Positions 11,635 to 22,230 of a stretch of DNA of 64,000 nucleotides are shown one piece after another. A model generated the notes under the pieces. The model worked only from the letters and a program-made list of their open reading frames with translations. It made no database searches and was not told the origin of the DNA. Position numbers and translations under genes: made by a program. Numbering within the stretch: position 1 is the stretch's first letter; every line of letters starts with the position of its first letter. This DNA comes from Coptis chinensis (taxonomy: Eukaryota > Streptophyta > Magnoliopsida > Ranunculales > Ranunculaceae), in the NCBI GenBank assembly GCA_015680905.1, contig CM027377.1, forward strand, positions 23,894,501 through 23,958,500, in the 5' to 3' direction.

Positions 11635-12263
11635 ACGTATATTTTATTTATTATTATCCGGTCTATTTCTAACTAATCACATCTAACAAATTTAATCTCT
11701 TATACTTCAAAATACTATTCATCCATTAACGCGTACGAGTGAGGTGAGATAGTTCCTCCAACACCAAGGCAATTAGTTCCTTACTTAGTACGTCACAAAG
11801 CCATCAGATAATACAACTCATTCAATATAGATCAAAATATCTCATTGTTTCTTAAATAATAACATAACACTCAAATACAAAGTTCACAGACAGGTTATTG
11901 TACTTAATCCATAATCCATGTGAAAATGAACACAAACAATAAAACAACATTCTAGCAGCACACATCATTTTGATCAAACCCGTTAATAATAAACATATTA
12001 CACATATAACCACTCCTCATATGATAAGGAAAAAATAAAAGCATCTCATATGCACTCCACCAGAGTAACTAATATAAATATACACATTACACATACAATC
12101 AAATCAAGAAAAAATATTGACTCTCTTTATTTATGTATCTTTCTTTCATTTTATTTGTAAAAATAAAACAACTAGGGGAAATAGTTTTGAAAATAAAACT
12201 TCTTAAACACTACCCATAAACCACGATCCGAGAATCACCTAGACTCACCTAAGTCTAAGCTAA

Positions 12264-12286
12264 CCAAATGCTCGATATACCAAATC
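12264..12286 (-). promoter_or_regulatory. degenerate primer binding site of the long-LTR element
   Basis: On the minus strand, right after the LTR terminus at 12287, the sequence reads GATTTGGTATATCGAGCA. It resembles TGGTATCAGAGC (initiator-Met tRNA) with small insertions. Its position gives the element orientation. Confidence 0.5.
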
Positions 12287-15200
12287 TGTCACACCTCAAT
12301 TTCGTGAATTGCAGGAAAAACATTATTTGTTCCCGACTCTTCGATCTCCGAGGTGTGGCGTAGTCTCAACTCCCAAAACCCATAAACGGTTTAAATATGG
12401 ATAATTAAAACCAATAAAAATTTCAATTAAACAAATGTCATCTTCATTACAAAAATTCATCAAATAAGATTAGGTTACAAATCTCTTTTCAATAACTCTT
12501 TAATTAAAATTACAAATGAAAATACAAATAATATTTCCTCAACTGAAAATCTATATCACCTTAAGGAAAACAAAACCTATCTTGAAATGCAACGCTAACT
12601 TAAAACCACAAGCAAAGAACCAATCTTCTTCAACACTAAACTCGTCGGGGACTTATCAACTGTGTTCATTTAATGAACACACCCGATAAACAAACATGCA
12701 AATCGGGTCAAGATTATAAAAATCTTTGGTGTGAGTAGCTCTAAAATAAAGATATTCTTATACAAATATATACACAAACCATAATGACGGTTAGTTCCTC
12801 CACCGAGGCCTTTAACTTTCACCAACTAATACAACATCCTTAAGTATAATAATTAAGGCAGGTAGTTCCTCCACTGAGGTGCCTTAACTTCCAACAACTA
12901 ATACCACATACCATACGCATAATAAAAAGGCATTTAGTTCCTCCACGAGGCGCCTTAGGTTCTAACTAAACTACTAACCATCCAAACATATACCATCATC
13001 TATCTAGAGATATATCATTTACCAACATATTACCATAATTATATTAGTTTAGACTTTCTTTGTGTGTCCTTAAAATCACGTCGTATCTATGTCTTACCTA
13101 GTTTCCTTGGCTACCACAATCGCTACCCAACGCCGAACATGTACATCCACATGCCTCCCCTTACATAATGAACCACTCCGTGCGTAACCACCTCGGCGGG
13201 ATGCGCGACACCGTAAATCCTCACACGGAAGCAATTATGTAAGTAATGCCACTATTCGGCATAAAATAAATAGCGTCATCGTTCTATTTTATTAACGGAA
13301 TAATCAAGCCACTATTAAATTTCGCCCGAGGAGGGCCATTCAGCTTTACTGAAACGCCAGGAGGGCCAATCACATTACTTACGCCCGAAGGCCATTCAGA
13401 TTAATTGAAACGCCAGAAGGGCCAATCACATTACTTACGCCCGAAGGTCATTCAGATTAACTGAAACGCCAGAAAGGCCAATCACATGAGTTGTGGTAGT
13501 CAGGTTCTAGGATTTTCGTTACGTAATTTATTCAAGTGTCATCCATCTATGACTCATAATAATTCCACTATATCACGTGCAGGTCAATTACCTTATTGCA
13601 CTAAGCCACACTATTTAGAAATATCTCAATTATATCTCGTAACCACTTTTATTATTTCACGTGCCAATATATTATTGCACTACGCACACACCGTGGGCAA
13701 ATATCCCACATACTATACTATCTCATAGTAGCATCTCACATATAAAATAATGGAGTGTTTATACATTTATGTCTCCAAAACTATTGCATTTAATATATAT
13801 ATCCTAACATATATATGCTTTACACACTACTCACGTCAAATCTTAATTAGATAATGACAACTAAATTTATATCAGCTTCCACAGCATTTCAACATTTAAT
13901 TTGTCCATACAATTTACAACATAAAATGTAGCACAATTATACAGTCTACAATCCACAATCAAAGCCCAATATATATATGCTTTACACACTACTCACGTCA
14001 AATTATAATTAGATAATGACAAACAACGTTATATAATGTTCGACAATATTTTATTACTATATTAGTCCATATAATCAAATATGTGAAAAACTGGAAAACA
14101 GTCAACATTCCACAGTCAACGGTCAACGGTGGTCAACTGTCAAAGTCAACACGTCATGGTCAAAGTCAAACTGGCATGGTCAAAGCCAAACTGTCGTTTC
14201 CATGTTCGACAGGTTCAGGGTCATAGCCATGATTCATGGCTAAGGTCAATGTGCATGGCTCATGGGCTCATGACTAAGGTAATGGTTCGGACCCAACTGG
14301 CCAAGCCCAAACCTTAGAACCCGGCCCCGAAAGTCTACACCAACTTATTATACAACCTGACCCAATTGGGATCATAAGGACCAACCCACATAAAATTATA
14401 AACCGGCCCAAAGCCTAATAGAACTGGCCCAAAACTTAAAATGAAATGGCCCCAAACAACATTAGAAATTGGCCCAAAACAGTTAAGTGATGGGGCCCAA
14501 AGGAAATTAATAGAACTCGGCCCAACCACTAAAACAAAACCGGGCCCAACACAAAACAAATTAGACCGGCCCAAAAACTGAAACCGACCCAAGCCCAAGA
14601 GAAAGTATTGTTCATCTTCTCCAACAGCCTCCACCACCAGCCCAAATCGACCACCACCAGCCACCACTAATCTCCACTCATCCCAACCAAATCGAATATG
14701 ACGAGAATGAAAAACCACACAATATTTACAAAACCGAAACCCTCAAATCAATCAATATATATCTTCTTCAAAATTAGATCTAGAAAAATTTCAAACCGCC
14801 ATTAATGGCTTCGACAGAGCTTCGACAGCTCCCATCTACCGCCCTCACACACTACAATCAACCATAACCCATCGATTTTAGTCTATATGCAAGCCCCACA
14901 ACTCAAATTAAACCAAAACAGTTCAACTAAATAATTATCGGGCGGTTTTTCTCCGGCCCGCCATTAACACCTTTACAGAGCATCAGTAAAGCTTGAACAG
15001 CCCCCGACATCACTCACCCAATATACCACAATAACCCATCGTCCAAACCCACACTCTTTCAAGCCGATGAATAAAAAACAAACAACAGGCGACGCCCTTA
15101 GTGTCGGATGCAAAGCTTCGACAGCCCCAACACCACTCCACCAATGTCAATCTCGACAGCACCCAGTCCACTCAACAACCTACTTCAAATACTACACCCC

Positions 15201-15751
15201 CGACATCCCAGTAACGCATACGGACAGAGGAGCTGCCATTGACGCTCTCTTGAATTTCAACAGTTCAAAAAACGCAACAGTCCAATAACTTAAACAAAAG
15301 ATACCCTAACATTATCTAGTTTAATCAATTCGACAATATCGCCGAATAACTACAGCCGAACAAACCGAAAATGAATAGAAACAGTTGACAGTAGAATTTT
15401 GTCGATATACCAGAAAAACTATAAATCCGGTGAAATAGCAAAAATAGCTACTCACCTTAATCCCAAAGCTCCACGAATTTCTCCGAGTCCGAGTCATCGC
15501 GCTCCAACGCTCCAGCAAACGGGTTTTTAGCTCTGCCTCCATTTTTAATATTTTTTTTATTATCTTCAAAACCCTATTCTCTAGAACAATGTGTTTATAT
15601 ACTTGGGTTCAAAACCCAAGCCCAACACAGACCCGGGCCCAAAAATCAGGCCCACGTATCCAAATCCAATCCAGCCGATTTTTAAATAAATAAATAAATA
15701 AATAAATAATTAATTAATTAATAAATATGTATTTTAAATACGGGCGTTACA
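12287..15751 (-). repeat. long LTR, right copy (5' LTR in element orientation)
   Basis: A 3465-bp partner of 7092-10550. It has the same internal order of 56-bp tandem units (about 13330-13480), GGTCAAAGTCAAC block, GGCCCAAA block, 29-codon leader with a perfect GTGAGT donor (about 15542-15456) and TATA box (15593-15601). Near its left-coordinate end it has an expanded AATAAATAAATA tract (15680-15720) relative to the other copy. Confidence 0.85.
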
Positions 15752-16186
15752 GTACCTCTGTCCCTTTCTTTATCTATCCATGATGTTTTATTTGTTCCAT
15801 CAATAAACTGTAACCTTCTCTCTGTTAGCCAATTAACCAAATCTCATAATTGTGTTGCCTAGCTTATTCTTTCCTACTCACTGTATTTTTCAGAGCACCC
15901 TTACCAAGGAGAGGATTGGTAGTGGTAAACAAAGTGGAGGATTGTACTATCTGGAGGATGGTTTTCAACGGTCCAATCAAGGAATCCAAGCTCATGTTAT
16001 GAGTGACGATAAGGTTAATAAAAATAAATGTGAGATTTGGCTTTGGCATAGACGACTAGGACATCCCTCATTTGGTTATCTTAGGAGATTATTTCCATAT
16101 TTATTTAATGGTTGTAGTCTTTCTGATTTTGCTTGTGAGAAACGTGTAATGGCGAAAAAGCCATCGATCGCTTTTCTTCGAAAGTG
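15752..16186 (+). pseudogene. copia protease remainder and GAG-pre-integrase domain
   Basis: Coding similarity resumes right after the nested element with VPLSLSIHDVLFVPSINC, the C-terminal part of the copia protease. Frameshifts follow, then the GAG-pre-integrase zinc region at about 16025-16150: IWLWHRRLGHPSFGYLRRLF, with the H-x4-H pair and a degraded second pair where the expected CxxC reads CEKR. The copy is non-functional. Confidence 0.8.
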
Positions 16187-16189
16187 ATA

Positions 16190-16785
16190 ATAGAGTTGAT
16201 GCTCCTTTTTCTTTAGTTCATTCAGATGTTTGGGGTCCTGCCCCACGTCCTACATATAACGAGATTAAATGGTCTATTACTTTTGTCGATGACTGCACTC
16301 GAATGACCTGGGTATATTTTTTGAAACATAAAATTGATGTCTGTACAGTTTTTCTCCTTTTCCATCAGATGGTGCTCACACAGTTTGGAATCTCTGTAAA
16401 GGTTGTTCACTCTGATAATGGGGGTGAGTATTTCAAAAAGGAATTGACTGGCTTTATGCATTCAGTTGGTATTCTACATCAATCCTCTTACTCTTATTCC
16501 CCTCAGCAAAATGGGGTTGCAGAACGAAAAAATAGACATCTTTTAGAGGTCACTCGGTCTTTATTAATTGGTGGTCATGTCCCATCTCACTTATGGGGCG
16601 AAGCTTTGACCTCTGCTGTTTACTTGATGAATCGTACACTTTTTAGTGTTGTCCAATTTCTGAGACCCTTAGATGTGCTTTCTGATCACTGTGCGCTTCC
16701 GCCCATTGTTCATTTAGCACCCTATATCTTTGGGTGTGTGGTGTATGTATGTTCACTTACATACACAACAATGCACCAAACTTGA
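16190..16785 (+). pseudogene. copia integrase catalytic core
   Basis: The rve-type core has the DD(35)E residues in HSDVWGP (about 16220), VVHSDNGGEYFKKE (about 16410) and NGVAERKNRHLLE (about 16510). It ends with a stop at 16785 after a degraded GKY-like region (GCVVYVCS). Frameshifts lie before about 16300 and at 16785, after which acidic, serine-rich linker sequence continues to 17289. Confidence 0.85.
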
Positions 16786-16980
16786 TCCACGTGTGTTGAA
16801 GTGTGTCTTTGTTGGGTATGGCTCAACTCATAAGGGTTATAAGTGTTATCATCCATCTTCTAAAAAAAAATTGTCTCAATAGATGTCATTTTCCATAAAC
16901 ATGGCCTTTTTTATACGGAGATCACTGATTCTTCATTTCAGGGGGAGAATAGAAATGAAATACAGAATCATGATGATATA

Positions 16981-17289
16981 ATGGTTTTTGATTTATCGAG
17001 ACCACAATCACCTAGTGATAAAAACTCAATAGAAGAAGTCGATGGAACCTCCACTGAGTACTCAAGTGAAGGATCTAAAGATCAAGTCCATGATAGTACA
17101 TTACCTCCTACAACAGATCCACTAATCCAATCTTCTCCAGAACAATCTTCTCCAGAAGACCCATTAGAGGTATCCCCTGACTCTATTATTGTTGATTCCA
17201 ATACTCATAATGTTGGTGATTATAATATTCATGATGCTAATCTACCTAGTCTTAATTCTGAACTAGTTCAATATCATCTTCCACCTTGA
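16981..17289 (+). pseudogene. copia integrase-RT linker
   Basis: A Ser/Pro/Asp-rich reading frame (SRPQSPSDKNSIEEVDGTST and repeats of QSSPE) in the position of the variable linker between integrase and RT in copia polyproteins. It is a low-complexity region with no independent function inferred. Confidence 0.6.
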
Positions 17290-17340
17290 TCTAACCGTGG
17301 CCAACCACCAATTCAATATGACCCTGATCCTAAAGCTAAA

Positions 17341-18140
17341 GTGAAATATCCCATAAGCAACCATGTGTCATCTCACAAGTTGTCCAAGTCATATGCATCT
17401 TATGTATTCCAGTTATCATCTATCTCTATTCCTAGTAAACTGCAGGAAGCTTTAGTAGATTCTAGATGGACCAAAGCTATGGCAGAAGAAATGGCAGCAT
17501 TGAAAAAGAATGCCACTTGGGAACTTGTAATCTTACCAAAGGGAAAGAAGACAGTGGGGTGCAGATAGGTATTTACAGTCAAGCTTAAAGCAGATGGGGC
17601 TATTGAGAGATACAAAGCTCGGCTAGTTGCGAAAGGGTATACACAATCTTATGGTGTTGATTATCAAGAAACTTTTGCACCGGTTGCTAAACTCAATACT
17701 GTGAGAGTACTTTTGTCATTAGCAGCTAATAAAGATTGGCCTCTTCTTCAGTTTGTTGTTAAAAATGCTTTCTTGCATGGAAATCTTACTAAAGAAGTAT
17801 ATATGGATCCTCCCCCAAGTATATCAGAATACTCAAATACAACAATGGTCTGTAAACTAAAGAAGGCATTGTATGGGTTAAAACAGTCCCCAAGAGCTTG
17901 GTTTGGCAGGTTCACCAAGTCTATGAAGAAGTTCAGCTACAAACAAAGCAACTCGGATCACACTTTATTTTTAAAACACAGAAGAGGTAAAATCACTGCT
18001 TTTATTATCTATGTTGATGAAATGGTGGTGACAGGTGATGATCATGAGGAGATTTCTAGCTTACAACAGTATCTGGCTTCTGAATTTGAAATGAAACAGC
18101 TCGGAGACCTTAAATATTTCCTTGGGATTGAGGTAGCCTG
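17341..18140 (+). pseudogene. copia reverse transcriptase
   Basis: The RT of copia type includes ALVDSRWTKAMAEEMAALKK, ERYKARLVAKGYTQSYGVDY, the ETFAPVAKLNTVR motif, YGLKQSPRAW and the palm motif. An in-frame TAG at 17566-17568 replaces the Trp of GCRWVF. The catalytic YVDD reads YVDE (about 18010), and motif A has lost its Asp (QFVVKNAFLHG instead of QFDV). A stop follows FLGIEVA at 18141. These changes show the RT cannot be active. Confidence 0.9.
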
Positions 18141-18148
18141 ATCAAAGA

Positions 18149-18960
18149 ATGGTATTTTCTTATCCCAGTGGAAATACATTCTTGATTTATTATCTGAGAA
18201 CGGGAATGCTCGGATGTAAGTCAGTTGATACTCCCATTGAGCAGAACCACAAGCTGCTTCTGTGTTTGAATGCAACTCCAACTGATAAGGGGAGATATCA
18301 GAAGCTTGTAGGGAAACTGATCTATTTATCGATACCGGGCGGATATTGCAGATGCAGATTAGTGTCGTGAGTCAATTCATACATGACCCACGTAAACCTC
18401 ATATGGATATTGTAGAGCGCATATTGAGATATTTGAAATCTGCTCCGGGTAAAGGCTTATTGTTCTCAAAACATGATCACCTAAAAGTAGAAGGCTACAC
18501 TGATGCAGATTGGGCAGGTTCAGCCGACAACAGAAGGTGTACCTCAGGATACTTCACTTTTGTAAATGGAAACCTTGTGACTTGGAGGAGTAAAAAACAG
18601 CCAGTAGTATCAAGATCAAGTGTTGAAGCTGAATATAGAGGTATGGCATATGGGGTATGTGAGTTGCTGTGGTTGAGAAATTTGTTGACGGACTTGGGTA
18701 TTAAACCAAAAGTGGAAATGAATCTGTATTGTGACAATACGTCAGCTATAGAGATAGCTGCATAATCCTGTTCAACATGTTCGGACGAAGCATGTGGAGA
18801 TTGATAGACATTTTATCAAAGAGAAACTTGAAGATGGAATTATTACTTTTCCATTTGTAAAGTCTGAAGACCAACTAGCAGATGTCCTTACTAAAACAGT
18901 GGCTAGCAAGGCGTTTATTGACTCTCTTGTCAAGTTGGGCATATGTGATATCCACGCACC
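18149..18960 (+). pseudogene. copia RT C-terminus and RNase H
   Basis: After a stop and frameshift the RT thumb continues (KLVGKLIYLSIPG). RNase H follows with VEGYTDADWAGSADNRRCTS, SRSSVEAEYRGMAYG and LYCDNTSAIEIAA, giving the D-E-D catalytic set. A frameshift at about 18765 separates the final part (RTKHVEIDRHFIKEKLEDG, QLADVLTK). It ends just before the polypurine tract ACTTGAGGGAGGG. Confidence 0.88.
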
Positions 18961-18974
18961 AACTTGAGGGAGGG

Positions 18975-19086
18975 TGTTGGAATATTTGTTACTTTAGTTA
19001 GGATTAGCAAGTATCTTGTAATCTTAGTAAGAGTATTATCTTCTCCTAGATATGTGGATCTAGGAGATCTTCTATATTCTTGTATA
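18975..19086 (+). repeat. copia 3' LTR, truncated
   Basis: Matches the first 112 bp of the 5' LTR and stops between A and T (TGTATA at 19081-19086). The following TCTAAACACC is unrelated to the LTR. Confidence 0.85.
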
Positions 19087-20584
19087 TCTAAACACCTTTA
19101 AGAGAGCGTGCCCGACTTATCTGTTGTAGCTTGAGCCGCCAGAGCATAGAAGCGTGGGCGAGCTAGCCATGCACCTCGCTTTTCTCCTCACCCCATTCGC
19201 CATCTGTCCTTTTTAGCTGCCTAATTCTATCCGACGTCCGTCCGGGTTTTCCCTCCAAACAGCACTCAACACCTACCTTCTCCTAGCTACTCAACTCCAA
19301 GCCATCCTTTTCAGCTTCCACCGCCTGCTTCACCCAATCAAAAGAATAAAACCCCCCAATCAAATCAATTCAATCATTATCAAATCAAACCAATTCAATC
19401 AGTAGTTTAGTTGTTCTTATCGAATAAACCCCCCAACCATTTTCTTTCTCCTTTTTCAAACCAATTCAATCAGTGGTTTTGCTGTTCTTATCGAATAAAC
19501 CCCCCAACCATTTGCTTTCTCCTTTTTCAATCTCTAACCCATCGTTCCAATTCCTCCTTTTTCAATCGCTAAAAAGAAGAAGCAGAAGAAAAAATCTATT
19601 AAAAAGAGGTAAGAACCCTGCTTCTTTAATTACTTTTTATTATTTCATTGATTCTTTCATGTTTGTTAATTGGGAATGTCATTTTTTCCCCTGGATTCTT
19701 TTTTAATTGAGTTGGGTTCCAAAATTGGATCAAACCAATGTTTTTATTTTGTTAGCTAACTTGATGAATTGGATCAATCTCCTGTAAAAGAAAGGACTCC
19801 ATTTACAAGTTCACTGACCTGTTAAAAACATTTTAAAAATCATTCATATGTATGTTAAGTAGAAACAAAACCGACGGTGCTAACTTTCAATAAATGTAGA
19901 ATACCCAATCAAATCAATTCAATCAGTAGTTTAGCTGTTCTTATCGAATAAACCCCCCAACCATTTGCTTTCTCCTTTTTCAAACCAATTCAATCAGTAG
20001 TTTTGCTGTTCTTATCGAATAAACCCCCCAACCATTTGCTTTCTCCTTTTTCAATCGCTAACCCATCGTTCCAATTCCTCCTTTTTCAATCGCTAAGAAG
20101 AAGAAGCAGAAGAAAAAATCTATTAATAAGAGGGAAGAACCCTGCTTCTTTAATTACTTTTTATTATTTCATTGATTCTTTCATGTTTGTTAATTGGGAA
20201 TGCATTTTTTCCCCTGGATTCTTTTTTAATTGAGTTGGGTTCCAAAATTGGATCAAACCAATGTTTTTATTTTGTTAGCTAACTTGATGAATTGGATCAA
20301 TCTCCTGTAAAAGAAAGGACTCCATTTACAAGTGCACTGACCTGTTAAAAACATTTTAAAAATCATTCATATGTATGTTAAGTAGAAACAAAACCGACGG
20401 TGCTAACTTTCAATAAATGTAGAATACATGATATTAAATGGTGTACCTGCAGTTTTGGGTACAGTTTTCTCAAACAGACCCATGACAATATGACCTGTAA
20501 GAAAATAATATAAGACAAAGCAAAGTTGCAAAGCAATAGGTCACCACTCTCTATAACAAGAAGACAATATTTCACCTCAAGATA
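19087..20584. repeat. duplicated leader-like block (about 524-bp direct repeat)
   Basis: A block of about 524 bp (roughly 19380-19904) is repeated head-to-tail at 19905-20427. It contains GTTCTTATCGAATAAACCCC, a purine-rich stretch ending in a GTAAGA or GGAAGA donor-like site, and then a T-rich intron-like part. It looks like the 5' leader plus first intron of a plant gene. Open frames at 19473-19706 and 20003-20233 are copies of each other within this leader and are not convincing genes. The first bases TCTAAACACC may be a Helitron 5' end. Confidence 0.6.
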
Positions 20585-21516
20585 AGTAGCCTGTGTCATT
20601 CCTTTAAGTACAACAAATATAACAAATTGTCGATGAAGATTTGAATAAGGGCAAACCAGACAATTAAAACGAGAGGGACAAAGCTCTAAGAAAGTCAGTC
20701 AGAGATTTGGGGGAGAAAGCCACCCTCTGATTATTGACGTAGTCATTTGGTTGTTGAGCCACATTCCCCCGTTGTCCAGTTCCAGAACGTTATATCTCAG
20801 GTTGATGTCAACCTGGAAATGAATTGTCATTTGGGGGTGGTGCCTCTGATGCTGAATTTCTCACACTCTAGGCTTAGATGTTACACACTCTAGATGTGCA
20901 TCAAATTCCCATGCGTTGCACCGATAAAGCCACTACTTTCATCCCAGTTTTTGGCATCTATCACAAGATAAGCCTTTGGTTTGATAGGGAGGGTTATATG
21001 TGAGTTTAAGAGGATGAGAGTGACTTTGGTGTTTGACGGAGGGGCATGGAAGTAGCCTGTGTCATTCCTTTAAGTACAACAAATATAACAAATTGTCGAT
21101 GAAGATTTGAATAAGGGCAAACCAGACCATTAAAACGAGAGGGACAAAGCTCTAAGAAAGTCAGTCAGAGATTTGGGGGAGAAAGCCACCCTCTGATTAT
21201 TGACGTAGTCATTTGGTTGTTGAGCCACATTCCCCCACTGTCCAGTTCCAGAACGTTATATCTCAGGTTGATGTCAACCTAGAAATGAATTGTCGTTTGG
21301 AGGTGGTGCCTCTGATGCTGAATTTCTCACACTCTAGGCTTAGATGTTACACACTCTAGATGTGCATCAAATTCCCATGCGTTGCACCGATAAAGCCACT
21401 ACTTTCATCCCAGTTTTTGGCATCTATCACAAGATAAGCCTTTGGTTTGATAGGGAGGGTTATATGTGAGTTTAAGAGGATGAGATTGACTTTGGTGTTT
21501 GACGGAGGGGCATGGA
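20585..21516 (-). repeat. 466-bp tandem duplication of a DC1 gene end
   Basis: Two copies, 20585-21050 and 21051-21516, differ at only a few positions. Read on the minus strand each encodes a broken C-terminal part of the DC1 gene (YNPPYQTKGLSCDRCQKLG, then after stops YRCNAWEFDAHLECV). The duplication therefore affects the gene's 3' part. Confidence 0.85.
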
Positions 21517-21939
21517 AGCGCAGAGGATATGGAGGACAAGGTCACAGGAGCTGCAGTAGTAGTAGATGCCCTTGACATGTTCCCAACATGCATCACATAA
21601 AGTTAGTGCTCTTTCTAGGTAGGAGGGTCGTGAGAGGTAGGGTAGTAAGCTTTGTTGGAGTAAATGGGTTGGTAATAAAGCTTGCAAGTGGGCTGGTAGT
21701 GGTTGGAGGATGAGGGCATGGTTGGGATCTGCAGGGTGGTTAATATGTTGGGGTATTTGAGAGCATTGGATATGGATGATATAATTGCAAGTATTGCAAG
21801 TGTAGAACCATTCAGAGGGTTTAAGGTTGCACCCTATACAAGAAGATAAGTTTGGAGAAGGTTGCTGGATGTTGGAGAGCTCTAATGGATGTTCATGGCT
21901 GAAATGTTCAATGGATTGGTCATAGTTTAGCTTCCGCAT
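21350..21939 (-). pseudogene. DC1 (Cys/His-rich C1-like) domain protein, N-terminal fragment
   Basis: The reading frame from ATG at 21939 gives 155 codons: MRKLNYDQSIEHFSHEHPLE, then a first DC1 unit with CIGCNLKPSEWFYTCNTC and IIHIQCSQIPQHINHP, and a second with LCDACWEHVKGIYYYCSSC and LVLHILCASMP. These are C-x2-C and H-x2-C arrangements of plant DC1 proteins, a large family whose members bind zinc and, in some cases, diacylglycerol-like ligands. After a frameshift near 21480 the next unit continues with SCDRCQKLG but is then cut by stops. The 5' end looks natural; the 3' end is degraded and its last part is tandemly duplicated. It is either a decayed member of a host DC1 cluster or a fragment carried by a mobile element. 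Confidence 0.75.
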
Positions 21940-22230
21940 CCCTTTCTGTTTCTCTTAGATAGAGCTGAGCAGAAAAATTCAGTGAAATCCTTAGGCTAAT
22001 AACCGCAAGTTGACCATCTTTATTATGTCAATGTCGATGGACTCTAAGAGCTGCCAATTTTGACCCACAATTCTTTTTTCCATGTTGCATACTCCGCATT
22101 ATTAATTCTGGTTGGGAATAATCTTCATCTTAACAAGGGGCGATAAATGACAGCTAATATCTATAGTGATTGACCCTATGTTGTCCTAGCTTCTCAACTC
22201 CGACCCATCCTTCTCAACGTCCACCATCGA
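21940..22230. other. 5' flank of the DC1 fragment and start of next array unit
   Basis: No gene. The end (about 22165-22230, CTTCTCAACTCCGACCCATC) is a diverged copy of 19275-19330, marking the beginning of another duplicated unit. Confidence 0.5.

Larger units (their letters stand above)
10551..12286. other. interior of the long-LTR element, no genes
   Basis: A 1.74-kb AT-rich interior. No gag, protease, RT, RNase H or integrase motif appears in any frame. It carries the damaged primer site at its right end (12264-12286) and a 38-bp tandem repeat at 11521-11634. Confidence 0.75.
7092..15751 (-). mobile_element. gene-less long-LTR retrotransposon (LARD-like)
   Basis: Two direct repeats of about 3.46 kb (7092-10550 and 12287-15751) begin TG (TGCATCACACC or TGTCACACC) and end in GGCGTTACA, flanking a 1.74-kb interior without any retroviral gene. 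In minus orientation the left LTR is followed by TTTGGTATATCGAGCATTTGG, a damaged Met-tRNA-like primer site. The element splits the copia protease; the flanks GATAC and GTACC are an imperfect duplication of the original site. The structure matches plant large retrotransposon derivatives that rely on proteins supplied in trans. The two LTRs are highly similar, so the insertion is not ancient, apart from many differences at CpG sites. Confidence 0.8.
6416..19086 (+). mobile_element. Ty1/copia retrotransposon, decayed, with nested insertion
   Basis: The element has a short 5' LTR (6416-6587, TGTTGGAATATT...TTGACA), a primer binding site matching initiator-Met tRNA, a protease-integrase-RT-RNase H order typical of copia, a polypurine tract (18962-18974) and a 3' LTR starting at 18975 with the same TGTTGGAATATT. 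The 3' LTR is cut after about 112 bp at 19086. The interior is interrupted from 7092 to 15751 by a long-LTR element. Most of gag is deleted. The candidate left target duplication is CTTTG (6411-6415); the right one is lost. Confidence 0.9.

Noticed and set aside
19473-20233. 77- and 76-codon frames as a duplicated gene
   Set aside because: They cover the leader and intron-like part of the 524-bp repeat and run across a likely splice donor; no recognisable protein.
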